64,000 nucleotides of DNA from Paractinoplanes maris (GTDB lineage: Bacteria > Actinomycetota > Actinomycetes > Mycobacteriales > Micromonosporaceae): contig NZ_JALPVL010000008.1 of NCBI RefSeq assembly GCF_023544465.1, forward strand, positions 124,001 to 188,000. Reading direction: 5' to 3'. Made by a program: the position numbers and the translations under genes. Numbering within the stretch: position 1 is the stretch's first letter; each line of letters opens with the position of its first letter. Positions 34,504 through 42,375 of the stretch are shown one piece after another. The notes under the pieces were generated by a model. It did no database searches, had not been told where the DNA came from, and saw only the letters and a program-made list of their open reading frames with translations.

Positions 34504-35074
34504 GCTCGCCGGCCTCGATGGCGGCCGGGATCGTGTTCTCCGGCGGGGCCAGCGGGCACAGCCAGGCGTCGTTGTAGGCGCACGACGGGTTGTAGAGGTA
34601 GTTGAAGTCGAGCCGCACCCGATCACCGGACAGCGGTTGCAGGCCCCGGCCGTGGGTGCCCTTGACCGTGTCGGTGAGGTAGCGCCCGCCGCCGTAGGCA
34701 CCCTTGCCGCAGGTGGCGTCGCGCACCGGCAGGAAGAGCCCGCCCCCGTAGGCGGCGATCCACCACAGCGACAGCTCGCCGAACGGTGACTCGATGACAC
34801 CGGCCCGGTCGTAGTGCACGACGCCGTCGGGGCCGCCGGTGTCGATGTCGATCGAACCGGACGCCGGGCGCACGGTGGCCTCGACGATCACGTCGTCGTT
34901 GCGCGGGAGGTAGCGCAGGCCGGCGAACGACCCGCGCTCGTCCTCGGGGATCGCCGACTGGGGATGGGTGCCGAACAGCTTGTCGCGCTCGGCGCGGAAC
35001 TCCTCGAGGCTCGTGTCAGCCAGATACATCCGCGCGACGGTGGCGCGGTAGTCGGTCAGCTCGAGTGCCTGCAT
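34490..35074 (-). CDS. DUF1684 family protein
   Basis: 194 residues. It shows the family signature nearly complete: EEFRAERDKLFGTHPQSAIP, FAGLRYLP, GRYLTDTVKG and a C-terminal RLDFNYLYNPSCAYNDAWLCPLAPPENTIPAAIEAGEL. The cysteine pair in PSCAY...WLCPLAP is conserved in the family. The biochemical function of DUF1684 is not established as far as I know. Start taken at the ATG at 35074; a TTG three codons earlier is in frame. Convergent with cbiZ (14-base overlap), and 56 bases separate it from the GH13 gene upstream on the same strand. Confidence 0.85.
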   Translation of the reverse strand: MQALELTDYRATVARMYLADTSLEEFRAERDKLFGTHPQSAIPEDERGSFAGLRYLPRNDDVIVEATVRPASGSIDIDTGGPDGVVHYDRAGVIESPFGELSLWWIAAYGGGLFLPVRDATCGKGAYGGGRYLTDTVKGTHGRGLQPLSGDRVRLDFNYLYNPSCAYNDAWLCPLAPPENTIPAAIEAGELTYH

Positions 35075-35130
35075 GCCAGTCAATCTAGGCCGCGATCACG
35101 GGTTGCACCCGGTGATGAATACCTCAGGGA

Positions 35131-36306
35131 CTACTCGTCCACGATCTGCCAGTCGTGCGCCGGGACCGTGACGCTCGCGCCGTCGACCGTGAACGTGTAC
35201 GGCTCGTCGCCGATATTGAGCAATGTGACCAGCCGGTTGCCGCCGTCGGTGGAGACCAGGGCCACGGCCGTGTTGGTGAGCTGCTCGGCGGTCGTGCGGG
35301 CCCGGACCAGCCAGGCGTGCCGCCGCCGGACACTGATGAGCCGCTGATGCAGGTGGAAGATCGGCCACCCGTAGCCGGCGAGCCCGTCGCGCGTCTCGGG
35401 GAAGGCCGGCCGGACCGCGTCGTCGCCACCCGCCCGGTCCTCTTTGACCCCGCGGAAACCCTGCTCGTCGCCGTAATAGACGCTGGGCACGCCGCCGACC
35501 GTGAACAACACGGCCAGGGCGTGGGCGAGGTGGCGCTCGTCGTCGAGCTTGCTCGCTATCCGGGTGACGTCGTGGTTGCCGACGAAGGTCAGCGGCTGCC
35601 CGGCCTCGAGCACGTCGTTGTTGCGCTTGAGGGTCCAGGCCAGCTCGTAGAAGTTGCCGTCGTTGAGGCTGCTCCAGATCGCCTTCCACAGCTCGTACTG
35701 GGTGATCGAGTCGAGCCCGCTGTCGCGCAGGTAGGCCACGTAGCCGCCCTGCAGGATCTCGCCGGTGAACCAGGCCTCGGGTTTGGCCGGCCGCACCCGG
35801 GCCAGGGCGGCCCGCCAGAACGCGGGCGGCACCCCGTAGGCGACGTCGAGCCGCCAGGCCGAGGCGCCCCGGTCGAGCCAGTGCTCCATGACGCGTACGA
35901 CGTGGTCGAGCACCTCGGGCTCGTCGTGGTTCAGCTCGACCAGCGAGCCGTGCCCCTCGAAGACCGCCCGCTCACCCGAAGCGGTGTGCTTGAACCAGCT
36001 CTCCGGCGCCTGGAAGCTGCGCCCGACGTGGTTGAAGACGCCGTCGAGCATGACCTGCAGCCCGCGCTCGCGGCAACCCGCGATCAGCGCGTCGAAGTCG
36101 GCGTCGTCCCCCAGGCGCGGGTCGATCCGGAAGTGGTCGGTGGTGTCGTACCCATGCGTCTCCGAGGCGAAGATCGGCCCCAGCTGCAGACCGTTGACGC
36201 CCAGTTCGACGGCGTAGTCGAGCCAGCCGGTCAGCCGCTTGAGCCCGCCCCCGAACCCCAGCGGATAGACGTGCCACCAGATCACATGGTCGACCCACTC
36301 GCGCAT
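35131..36306 (-). CDS. GH13 alpha-amylase-family glycosidase
   Basis: 391 residues, a (beta/alpha)8 barrel enzyme acting on alpha-glucans. Conserved regions are GLQLGPIF, DGVFNHVG, WRLDVAY (nucleophile Asp154), WFTGEILQ (acid/base Glu183) and FVGNHDVTR (Asp246). It has no signal peptide, so it works inside the cell, for example on maltodextrins. It is shorter than most family members, with only a small C-terminal domain (VALVSTDGGNRLVTLLNIG). GGAGGGGG lies 13 bases upstream. A link to the sugar importer at the window start is possible but there is no shared operator. Confidence 0.92.
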   Translation of the reverse strand: MREWVDHVIWWHVYPLGFGGGLKRLTGWLDYAVELGVNGLQLGPIFASETHGYDTTDHFRIDPRLGDDADFDALIAGCRERGLQVMLDGVFNHVGRSFQAPESWFKHTASGERAVFEGHGSLVELNHDEPEVLDHVVRVMEHWLDRGASAWRLDVAYGVPPAFWRAALARVRPAKPEAWFTGEILQGGYVAYLRDSGLDSITQYELWKAIWSSLNDGNFYELAWTLKRNNDVLEAGQPLTFVGNHDVTRIASKLDDERHLAHALAVLFTVGGVPSVYYGDEQGFRGVKEDRAGGDDAVRPAFPETRDGLAGYGWPIFHLHQRLISVRRRHAWLVRARTTAEQLTNTAVALVSTDGGNRLVTLLNIGDEPYTFTVDGASVTVPAHDWQIVDE

Positions 36307-36361
36307 GCGCTCACTATCCCCCTCCGGCCCCCGGCCTACGCACCCGGACGGGGAACGGTCC

Positions 36362-36727
36362 TCACCACCGGGGGCCGCGGGCCAGCCGGATCGGCCCGGT
36401 CGCGGTGGCCACGTCGACCTCGGCGCCGTGCTGGCGGACCGTGATGACGCCGTCCCGGGCCAGCTCGGCCGCCACCTCGCGGGCCTCGTCCATCAGGTCG
36501 CGCCACGACTCGCCGCCGGTGACCCGGGCCGCGTCGCTCGGGCAGATGGTGGACTCGGGACGGCGGTGCCGCAACAGCGCGCGCATCGCCGCGCCCAGCC
36601 GGGCCGCCGGTTCCGCCGGGAGGTCGCCCAGCGCCAGCTCGGCGTCCCGCACCCGGCCGGGGGCCGCGTCGTGGCGAGCCTCCGCCAGCTCGCTCAGCAA
36701 TTCACGGCGCAGTGCCTCCGGGATCAT
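36362..36727 (-). CDS. DUF3253 family protein (third gene of the RNA-repair operon)
   Basis: 121 residues. After an Ala/Glu/Arg-rich helical start (MIPEALRRELLSELAEARHD) comes the typical DUF3253 pattern: RRPESTICPSDAARVTGG, SWRDLMDEAREVAAELARDGVITVRQHGAEVDVATATGPIRLARG. This looks like a small winged-helix-type fold. Its ATG overlaps the HD-Pnk stop as ATGA, so it is translationally coupled to the RNA end-healing enzyme. Usual members are single genes of unknown function; the coupling suggests a role with nucleic acid (inference). Confidence 0.8.
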   Translation of the reverse strand: MIPEALRRELLSELAEARHDAAPGRVRDAELALGDLPAEPAARLGAAMRALLRHRRPESTICPSDAARVTGGESWRDLMDEAREVAAELARDGVITVRQHGAEVDVATATGPIRLARGPRW

Positions 36728-37872
36728 GGAGCCATTGTCCAGGCGCCGGGCACCCGGACGGCGTGGGCCTCGGTCAGGTCCGGCGACTCCCACTTGCCGA
36801 TCAGCCGGTCGATCACCGCGTCGGGCACCGGGGCCGACCGGCTCGCGTTCTGCCGGCGTACGGTCCCCGGCGGCACCTCCAGGGCCACGATCTCGACCCG
36901 GGCCTGATAGGCCGCGCCCAGCCCGATGCACAGCTCGCGATGCTGCCGCGAGATGTTGGTGGCGTTCCAGACGAAGTCGCGGCCGGCCCGCAGATGCTCG
37001 CGGGCCTGATCGTGTGTGGCGGCGGCCACGGCCCGCTGACCGTCGGTCGGCTTGATCCCGAGGCGGGTGCGGATGGCGTCCAGACTGATCACCGGCCGGC
37101 CGTTCGCGTGCGCGGCCACCCAGGTGTCCTTGCCGGCACCGGGCAGGCCGGAGAGCACGGTCATCCTCAGGCGGGTGTCGTCGTAGGCGGCGTACCGCGG
37201 GTCGCGGCCCTCGGTCCGGAAATACTGGAACCGGGCGTGGTCGGACGCGAACGGCGAGGGCTGGTCGAGCACGCCCAGGCCGGCGCAGTATTCGCGGAAC
37301 AACTCGATATTCTCCAGCACCTCGTCCCGATCGCCGCAGATCCGGCCGGTGATGTCCGCGTCGGCCAGCATCGCCAGCTCCCGGTTGCCGGCCAGCAGGC
37401 TGACCCGCAGCACGATCTGCTCCAGGTCCGGTCGTTCCAGCGCCCAGAAGGGCACCTGGTGGTGCCGCACCAGCGCGGCCACGTGCTCGCGCCACGGCCG
37501 GGGCGCGCCCAGCTCCCACAGGATCCGGCGCACGGTCAGATCGCCGCGGCGGGAGTGGCCGGGCGCGGTGATCCGGCCGTCGGCCTCGGTGCGGGTGCAG
37601 TCCGGCTTGGCCACGTCGTGCAGCAGCACCGCCGCGAACAGCCGGGCCCGGCCGGCCGGTGGCAGCTCCCGCCAGGCGGGCTGCGCGGCCAGGGCCTCGG
37701 CGGCCATCCGGGTGTGCGTGGCCACGTCGCCCTCGGCGTGGTGCACCGCGTCCTGGGGCACGCCGCGCAGCCGCCGGATCCAGTCGAACTCGGCCTCGAT
37801 CCGCGGCCACGGCACCGTCCAGGATGGACCGGCCGGGCACAGCTCGGCGAAGATGGTCCAGTCAGATCGCAT
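36724..37872 (-). CDS. HD-Pnk type RNA/DNA end-healing enzyme (phosphoesterase + polynucleotide kinase)
   Basis: 382 residues in two parts. The N-terminal HD domain has His44-His45 (AVHHAEGDVATHT) and the HD pair His85-Asp86 (VLLHDVAKPDC), followed by VRHHQVPFW. The C-terminal P-loop kinase has SGLPGAGKDTW (Lys248), Asp265 (ISLDAIRTRLG), VWNATN (302-306) and the lid arginines around RRQNASR. This architecture matches the HD-Pnk family known from Runella, which removes 2',3'-cyclic or 3' phosphates and phosphorylates 5'-OH ends. It lies 11 bases overlapping with the RNA ligase gene upstream and 4 bases with DUF3253 downstream, forming one repair operon. Confidence 0.88.
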   Translation of the reverse strand: MRSDWTIFAELCPAGPSWTVPWPRIEAEFDWIRRLRGVPQDAVHHAEGDVATHTRMAAEALAAQPAWRELPPAGRARLFAAVLLHDVAKPDCTRTEADGRITAPGHSRRGDLTVRRILWELGAPRPWREHVAALVRHHQVPFWALERPDLEQIVLRVSLLAGNRELAMLADADITGRICGDRDEVLENIELFREYCAGLGVLDQPSPFASDHARFQYFRTEGRDPRYAAYDDTRLRMTVLSGLPGAGKDTWVAAHANGRPVISLDAIRTRLGIKPTDGQRAVAAATHDQAREHLRAGRDFVWNATNISRQHRELCIGLGAAYQARVEIVALEVPPGTVRRQNASRSAPVPDAVIDRLIGKWESPDLTEAHAVRVPGAWTMAP

Positions 37873-38644
37873 ACATCACCGCCGGGTCGGCCAGGCCGTT
37901 GGGCACGATCGGGCGGTCGGCCCAGTGCGAGCCGGAGTCCAGGACGGCCTGCAGGAAACCGGCCCGCACCCACTTGTAGCGGCCGGCCACCCGACCGCCC
38001 GACTCGTCCTTGACGTACAAGCCCTCCATCTCGTCGCCCGGGTCGGTTTCGGCCAGGACGCGACCCGGGTCGGCTCCGGCCTTGGCCGCCGACACGCGCA
38101 GCGACTCCCGCCAGGCCGCAGTCCGCACGGTCGACGACGTGACCAGCGCGGTCAGCTCGCCCAGCGTGGCCACCGTCCCGGTTCGCAGCACCGGGACGCT
38201 GACCACCGGCGTGCCGGCCAGCATCGCCTGCCGGGCCGGGGTGTCCAGGAACGCGCCGGTCTCCCGGTCGAGGATGTCGAACTCGCAGAAGTAGTGCGGC
38301 AACGCGTCGTAGAAGACGGTGTGCTTGGCATAGAGCCACTCGCCGTAGAGCACGAACCGGGCGCCCAGGACCGGCCGCAGGATGGGCGCGATCAGGTTGG
38401 CCCACGACTTCAACGGCGCGAACTGGCGCTCCCGCGGGCCACCGGTCAGATAGTGCCCCCGCGACTGCAGGCGCAGCTCGCCGTCGCCGGTGAAGCTGAT
38501 CGCCGCGTTGGCCCCGTCCAGCTTCTCCTCGACGACCAGAGTCCGCCCGGCGAGCTCGGCGAACGGCGTCTGCGACAGGTCCTCGTCGCCCGGCTGCAGG
38601 CGTGAGCCGGCCAGGTGCGGCGTCCGAGGGTACTTGCTGATCAT
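37862..38644 (-). CDS. ATP-dependent RNA ligase
   Basis: 260 residues. The nucleotidyltransferase motif I is KLDG at 41-44 in VVEEKLDGANAAISF, with the Lys that forms the AMP adduct. Further motifs: RFVLYGEWLYAKHT (motif III region), MEGLYVKDE (IV) and GRYKWVRAGF (V). It seals 5'-phosphate and 3'-OH ends produced by the HD-Pnk enzyme encoded downstream. The start ATG at 38644 has no clear SD; a GTG at 38680 would add 12 residues. No separate C-terminal domain, as in small RNA ligases of the Rnl2/KxDG class. Confidence 0.88.
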   Translation of the reverse strand: MISKYPRTPHLAGSRLQPGDEDLSQTPFAELAGRTLVVEEKLDGANAAISFTGDGELRLQSRGHYLTGGPRERQFAPLKSWANLIAPILRPVLGARFVLYGEWLYAKHTVFYDALPHYFCEFDILDRETGAFLDTPARQAMLAGTPVVSVPVLRTGTVATLGELTALVTSSTVRTAAWRESLRVSAAKAGADPGRVLAETDPGDEMEGLYVKDESGGRVAGRYKWVRAGFLQAVLDSGSHWADRPIVPNGLADPAVMYAI

Positions 38645-38695
38645 GTGCTGTTTGTACCGGTGCCCGGTCGCCGGGACCACCGAATATGGCCGCGC

Positions 38696-39133
38696 TCAGG
38701 CCAGCGGCAGGTTGAGCATCGTCAACCCGCCGACCGGTCCGAAGCCGGCCGAGGCATAGAGGGCCAGCGCTGCCGCGTTGTCACTCTCGGTCTGCAGCGA
38801 CACCCGGCGTGCGCCCGCCGCGCGGGCGGCCTCGGCCACGTGGGTGAGCAGCGCGCGGGCCACGCCCCGGCGCCGGGCCCGCGGCGGGACGAACAGATCG
38901 CGGACGAGCCACGCCTCGCCCAGCGTCAGCGAGGCCGGCAGGACCGCGACCGTGGCGAACCCCTGATCCGCCGCCGCGGCGACCCGGAAACGGCCGGTCG
39001 TCACCTGGTCGGCCAGCCACGTGTGCGTCCGCGGGCCGGCCGGCGGCAGGCCGTAGTGGACGCGGTATTCGTCGAAGAGCGTGGCCACCCCGGCGAAGCC
39101 CGGATCGGCCGGCGTCACCCAGGCGACGGTCAT
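38696..39133 (-). CDS. GNAT N-acetyltransferase
   Basis: 145 residues. The acetyl-CoA motif is LVRDLFVPPRARRRGVARALLTHVAEAARAAGARRVSLQTESDNAAALALYASAGF, followed by a typical beta strand end. Substrate unknown. Its start overlaps the stop of the upstream phosphotransferase (ATGA at 39130-39133), so the two are co-expressed. It is separate from the RNA-repair genes, 51 bases upstream of the ligase on the same strand, so read-through is possible. Confidence 0.88.
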   Translation of the reverse strand: MTVAWVTPADPGFAGVATLFDEYRVHYGLPPAGPRTHTWLADQVTTGRFRVAAAADQGFATVAVLPASLTLGEAWLVRDLFVPPRARRRGVARALLTHVAEAARAAGARRVSLQTESDNAAALALYASAGFGPVGGLTMLNLPLA

Positions 39134-40035
39134 CGGAGGTCCGCCAGCTCGGCTTCGAGCAGTGCCATCACCCTCTGCTGCCGGTCGGCGTCCGGCGCGA
39201 TACCCCGGCTCGGTCCCTCGGCCAGCATCAGCACGTAGAGGTGGACCCGATACAGCGCCAGCCGGGTGAGCTCGGCCTCGGTGAACGGCCCGGCGCCGTA
39301 ACCCACCACGAACGGATGGGCGGCGTCGATGCGCCGGAACAGGGCCGGCGACACGAAGTCGAGGAGCGGGTCACCGTAGAGGTAGCGCTCCCCGTCGACC
39401 AGCCCGCTCAGCGACCCGTCTGGGGCCACGAGCACGTTGCCGTCCCACAGATCGAAGTGCAGCAGGGCCGGCCGGGTCACCGTGGCCAGCACGTCGCGGT
39501 GCCGCTCGAGCAACCCGTCCAGCGGTGGCAGCGAGACCTCCCAGGCGGCCGCGTCGGCCCGCAACGACGCGATCATCGCGCCGAACGCGGCCGGCCAGTC
39601 GTCGCCGGCCGGCCGGCCGCCGGTGTAACCGAAGTGCGGCCCGCTGATCGTGTGCACGCGCGCGACGGCTTCGCCCAGCTGACGGCGGGCCACAGCCGAA
39701 TCCCGGCCGGTGAGCGCCCGCCCGGGCAGCAGCGACGAAATGATCCAGTTCTCGTCGCGGGCCAGCACCGCCGGGACGGGCGCCTTCCCGCGTACGAGGG
39801 AGAAATACTCCGCCTCGGCCGGGATCAGCCCCCGCTCGTACCCGAGCAGTCGAGCCGACGCCGGCGGCCCCACCTTGACCACGACGTCCCGCCCGTCGTC
39901 GAGCGACGCCCGCCAGACGGCGGCGAACCCGCCCCCGCTCAGCTCGGCGGCCTCGGACACGACGGCGCCGAGACCGTCCCGGACGATCCCGGCGATGTCC
40001 TCGACGCCGATCAGCGGTTGAGTGGGGCTGCGCAT
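39130..40035 (-). CDS. Phosphotransferase of the aminoglycoside/choline kinase fold
   Basis: 301 residues. Nucleotide-binding part GGGFAAVWRASLDDGRDVVVKVG (Lys in VVVKVG), catalytic loop LLHFDLWDGNVLVA (Asp and Asn), metal-binding LVDGERYLYGDPL. This is the APH/fructosamine-kinase-like fold; small-molecule kinase of unknown substrate. The N-terminal residues are not unusual for the family. Translationally coupled to a GNAT acetyltransferase, an arrangement also seen in antibiotic-modification loci, but self-resistance here is only a guess. Confidence 0.85.
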   Translation of the reverse strand: MRSPTQPLIGVEDIAGIVRDGLGAVVSEAAELSGGGFAAVWRASLDDGRDVVVKVGPPASARLLGYERGLIPAEAEYFSLVRGKAPVPAVLARDENWIISSLLPGRALTGRDSAVARRQLGEAVARVHTISGPHFGYTGGRPAGDDWPAAFGAMIASLRADAAAWEVSLPPLDGLLERHRDVLATVTRPALLHFDLWDGNVLVAPDGSLSGLVDGERYLYGDPLLDFVSPALFRRIDAAHPFVVGYGAGPFTEAELTRLALYRVHLYVLMLAEGPSRGIAPDADRQQRVMALLEAELADLR

Positions 40036-40057
40036 CCGGCGAGGTTAGCGAACAGAC

Positions 40058-40867
40058 CTAGATCGTGAGGGGCCGCAGGGAGAGCGCGGCCGGCTCGTGC
40101 TCGGCGAAGGTGCGGTAGTGGCGCAGGGCCAGGAACAGCCAGCCCAGGCTGATCACGGCCAGGATGACGTAGGGGATCGGCGCGCCGAAGGTGTCCCAGC
40201 AGGTGTGCAGGACGACCGCCCCGGCGAAGGTGCCCAGGAAGGCCAGCACCCGCTTGGCGTTCGGCGCCGCGATCAGGGCCCACAGCGCACCCGCGGTCAG
40301 CCCGGTCCAGGCGGTGTGCCCGGCCGGCGAGGTCAGCCCGCGCAGGAACAGGGTCTGCTCGACGCTGCTGATGTTGCCGTCCGAGGCGAGCAGCGCCGTG
40401 AAGGCGTACCCCATGGTCTCGAGGGCTGCGAAGCCCATGCCCGCCGCTACGCCGATGATCAGGCCGTCCGACGGCAGGCGCCGCTCGTGCCGGCGCATGA
40501 TCGTGAGCAGCAGGATCAGCGGCACGATCAGCTTGGCCGCCTCCTCGATCACCGCGACCAGCACCATCGGCAGCACGCCGAGGCCGCGCAGGGTGTCGTA
40601 TTCGAGCGTGCCCGCGACCACGATGCCGATGACGCCGCCGAAGAAGCCGGAGATCACCAGGGCCGAGGTCGGCACCTGCCAGCGGCCGGCGTGGGCCTGG
40701 GCGAAGGTGAGGAAGGACAGCGGGACGACGGTCGCGCCGAGCAGGATCAGCGCCGGCACGAAGTTGGGGTTCTGCGTGTGAACGAGGGTCCGCAGCACTA
40801 CGGCGTACAGAGCTAGTCCGGTGACGAGGACGCCGAGCCAGGCCCACCGGCGGGTGTGATCGCGCAT
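40058..40867 (-). CDS. PrsW-like intramembrane protease family protein
   Basis: 269 residues with about seven membrane segments. Signature residues: VIEEAAKLIVP (E-E-A-A-K), AAGMGFAALETMGYAF (E), HTAWTGLTAGALW (H) and HTCWDTFGAP (H, D), the expected metal-site pattern of PrsW-type CAAX-related proteases. In other bacteria PrsW cleaves anti-sigma factors; no anti-sigma gene is nearby. Single gene, 22 bases upstream of the phosphotransferase on the same strand. Confidence 0.85.
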   Translation of the reverse strand: MRDHTRRWAWLGVLVTGLALYAVVLRTLVHTQNPNFVPALILLGATVVPLSFLTFAQAHAGRWQVPTSALVISGFFGGVIGIVVAGTLEYDTLRGLGVLPMVLVAVIEEAAKLIVPLILLLTIMRRHERRLPSDGLIIGVAAGMGFAALETMGYAFTALLASDGNISSVEQTLFLRGLTSPAGHTAWTGLTAGALWALIAAPNAKRVLAFLGTFAGAVVLHTCWDTFGAPIPYVILAVISLGWLFLALRHYRTFAEHEPAALSLRPLTI

Positions 40868-40922
40868 GGCACGCTGCTACCCGACCGGTGGGATCGACTC
40901 ACGGAAATGCGATGCGCGTCGC

Positions 40923-42155
40923 TCAGTGTGCGACGGCCATCACGGGCTCGCCCGTCTCGGCCGGCAACCGGCTCGGCCGGACGACCGCCCAGAGCACGAC
41001 GACGGCGGCCGCCATGCCGCCGGCGACGACGATCGCCATCGCCGTCGAGCTGTTGCCGAGCACGCCGACCAGCGGGGCGGCCAGCGCGCCGACGCCGAAC
41101 TGCACCGCGCCGAGCAGGGCCGCGGCGGTGCCGGCGGCCTCACCGTGCCGGGAGAGGGCGAGCGCCGGGGCGTTCGGCATGGCCAGGCCGACGGTGGCCA
41201 GCACCAGCCACAGCGGGACGAGGATGCCGACCAGGCCGCCGAAGCCGGTGGTGGCGGTGACCAGCAGCACGACGCCGAAGACGGCTCCGGCGACCAGCGC
41301 GGTGCCCAGAATCTGGGCCGGCGCCCAGCGGCGGAGCAGGCGCACGTTGAGCTGGGTGGCGCCGATCAGCCCGACCGCGCCGCCGGCGAAGACGTAGGCG
41401 AACTGCTGCTCGCTCATGCCGTACTCCTCCTGGAAGACGAAGGAGGAGCCGCTCACGTAGGCGAACAGGGCGGAGAAGGCGAGGGCGGCGACCAGGATCA
41501 GACCCACGTACGTGCGGTCGGTGAACAGCGTGCCGTAATCGCGCAGCGTGCCCATGACACCGCCGTTGCGCCGCCGCTCGACCGGGAGCGTCTCGGGCAG
41601 GAACAGCGCGGTCGCGGTCAGGATGGCGATCGAGACCAAGGTGAGCACCACGAAGACGCCACGCCAGGAAGTCCAGTGCAGCACCGTGCCGCCGATGGTG
41701 GGCGCGAGGATCGGCGCCACGCCGATGACGAGCATCAGCCGGGAGAGCAGCTTGGCCGCGGCGAACCCGCTGAACAGGTCGCGCACGATCGCCATCGCGA
41801 CCACCGCGGCCGCCGCGGCGCCCAGGCCTTGCAGGATCCGCAGCGTGCCGAGCACGGCCAGGTTGGGGGCGACGACACACAGGACCGAGGCCAGGACGTG
41901 GACGCCGACCCCGGCCAGCAGCGGCAGGCGGCGCCCGAACGCGTCCGAGAGCGGGCCGATCAGCAACTGGCCGAGCGCCAGACCGAGGAGCGTGCCGGTC
42001 AGCGTGAGCTGCACCGCGGCCTCGGTGGTCTGCAGGTCAGTGGCGATCGTCGGAAGGGACGGAAGGTACATGTCGATGGTCAGCGGCCCGAGTGCGGACA
42101 GAAAACCGAGGACGAGGACGACACCTAAGCGGCGGCCGGCAGGATCTTGGCGCAT
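40923..42155 (-). CDS. MFS drug efflux transporter, Bcr/CflA type
   Basis: 410 residues with twelve membrane segments. The N-terminal start (VLVLGFLSALGPLTIDMYLPSLPTIATDLQTTEAAVQLTLTG) is the characteristic Bcr/CflA sequence, and RxxGRRLPLLAGVGVHVL marks the loop 2-3 region. Such proteins export drugs or sulfonamides by proton antiport. The ATG at 42155 has GGAGG 12 bases upstream; a TTG four codons earlier is also in frame. Divergent from the other MFS gene (42376). Confidence 0.92.
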   Translation of the reverse strand: MRQDPAGRRLGVVLVLGFLSALGPLTIDMYLPSLPTIATDLQTTEAAVQLTLTGTLLGLALGQLLIGPLSDAFGRRLPLLAGVGVHVLASVLCVVAPNLAVLGTLRILQGLGAAAAAVVAMAIVRDLFSGFAAAKLLSRLMLVIGVAPILAPTIGGTVLHWTSWRGVFVVLTLVSIAILTATALFLPETLPVERRRNGGVMGTLRDYGTLFTDRTYVGLILVAALAFSALFAYVSGSSFVFQEEYGMSEQQFAYVFAGGAVGLIGATQLNVRLLRRWAPAQILGTALVAGAVFGVVLLVTATTGFGGLVGILVPLWLVLATVGLAMPNAPALALSRHGEAAGTAAALLGAVQFGVGALAAPLVGVLGNSSTAMAIVVAGGMAAAVVVLWAVVRPSRLPAETGEPVMAVAH

Positions 42156-42375
42156 ATTCGGTTTCAAGCCTCCGTCGGCCGGGATTCTTCCGTCCGGTAA
42201 TAGTGATCACACCTCGCCGAATCGCGCTGATGGGCTTGACTGCTCGGGGTCCTGTGCTGCGAAAACGATCAGTGACGGGACGCACGTGTGGTTTCGGCCG
42301 GATTCAGTTGTGACCGGCGGCCGGGCGGACAAGGCTGGACGCCGTACGTGTCAGAAAGCGAGTGGAAGGCGTCTC

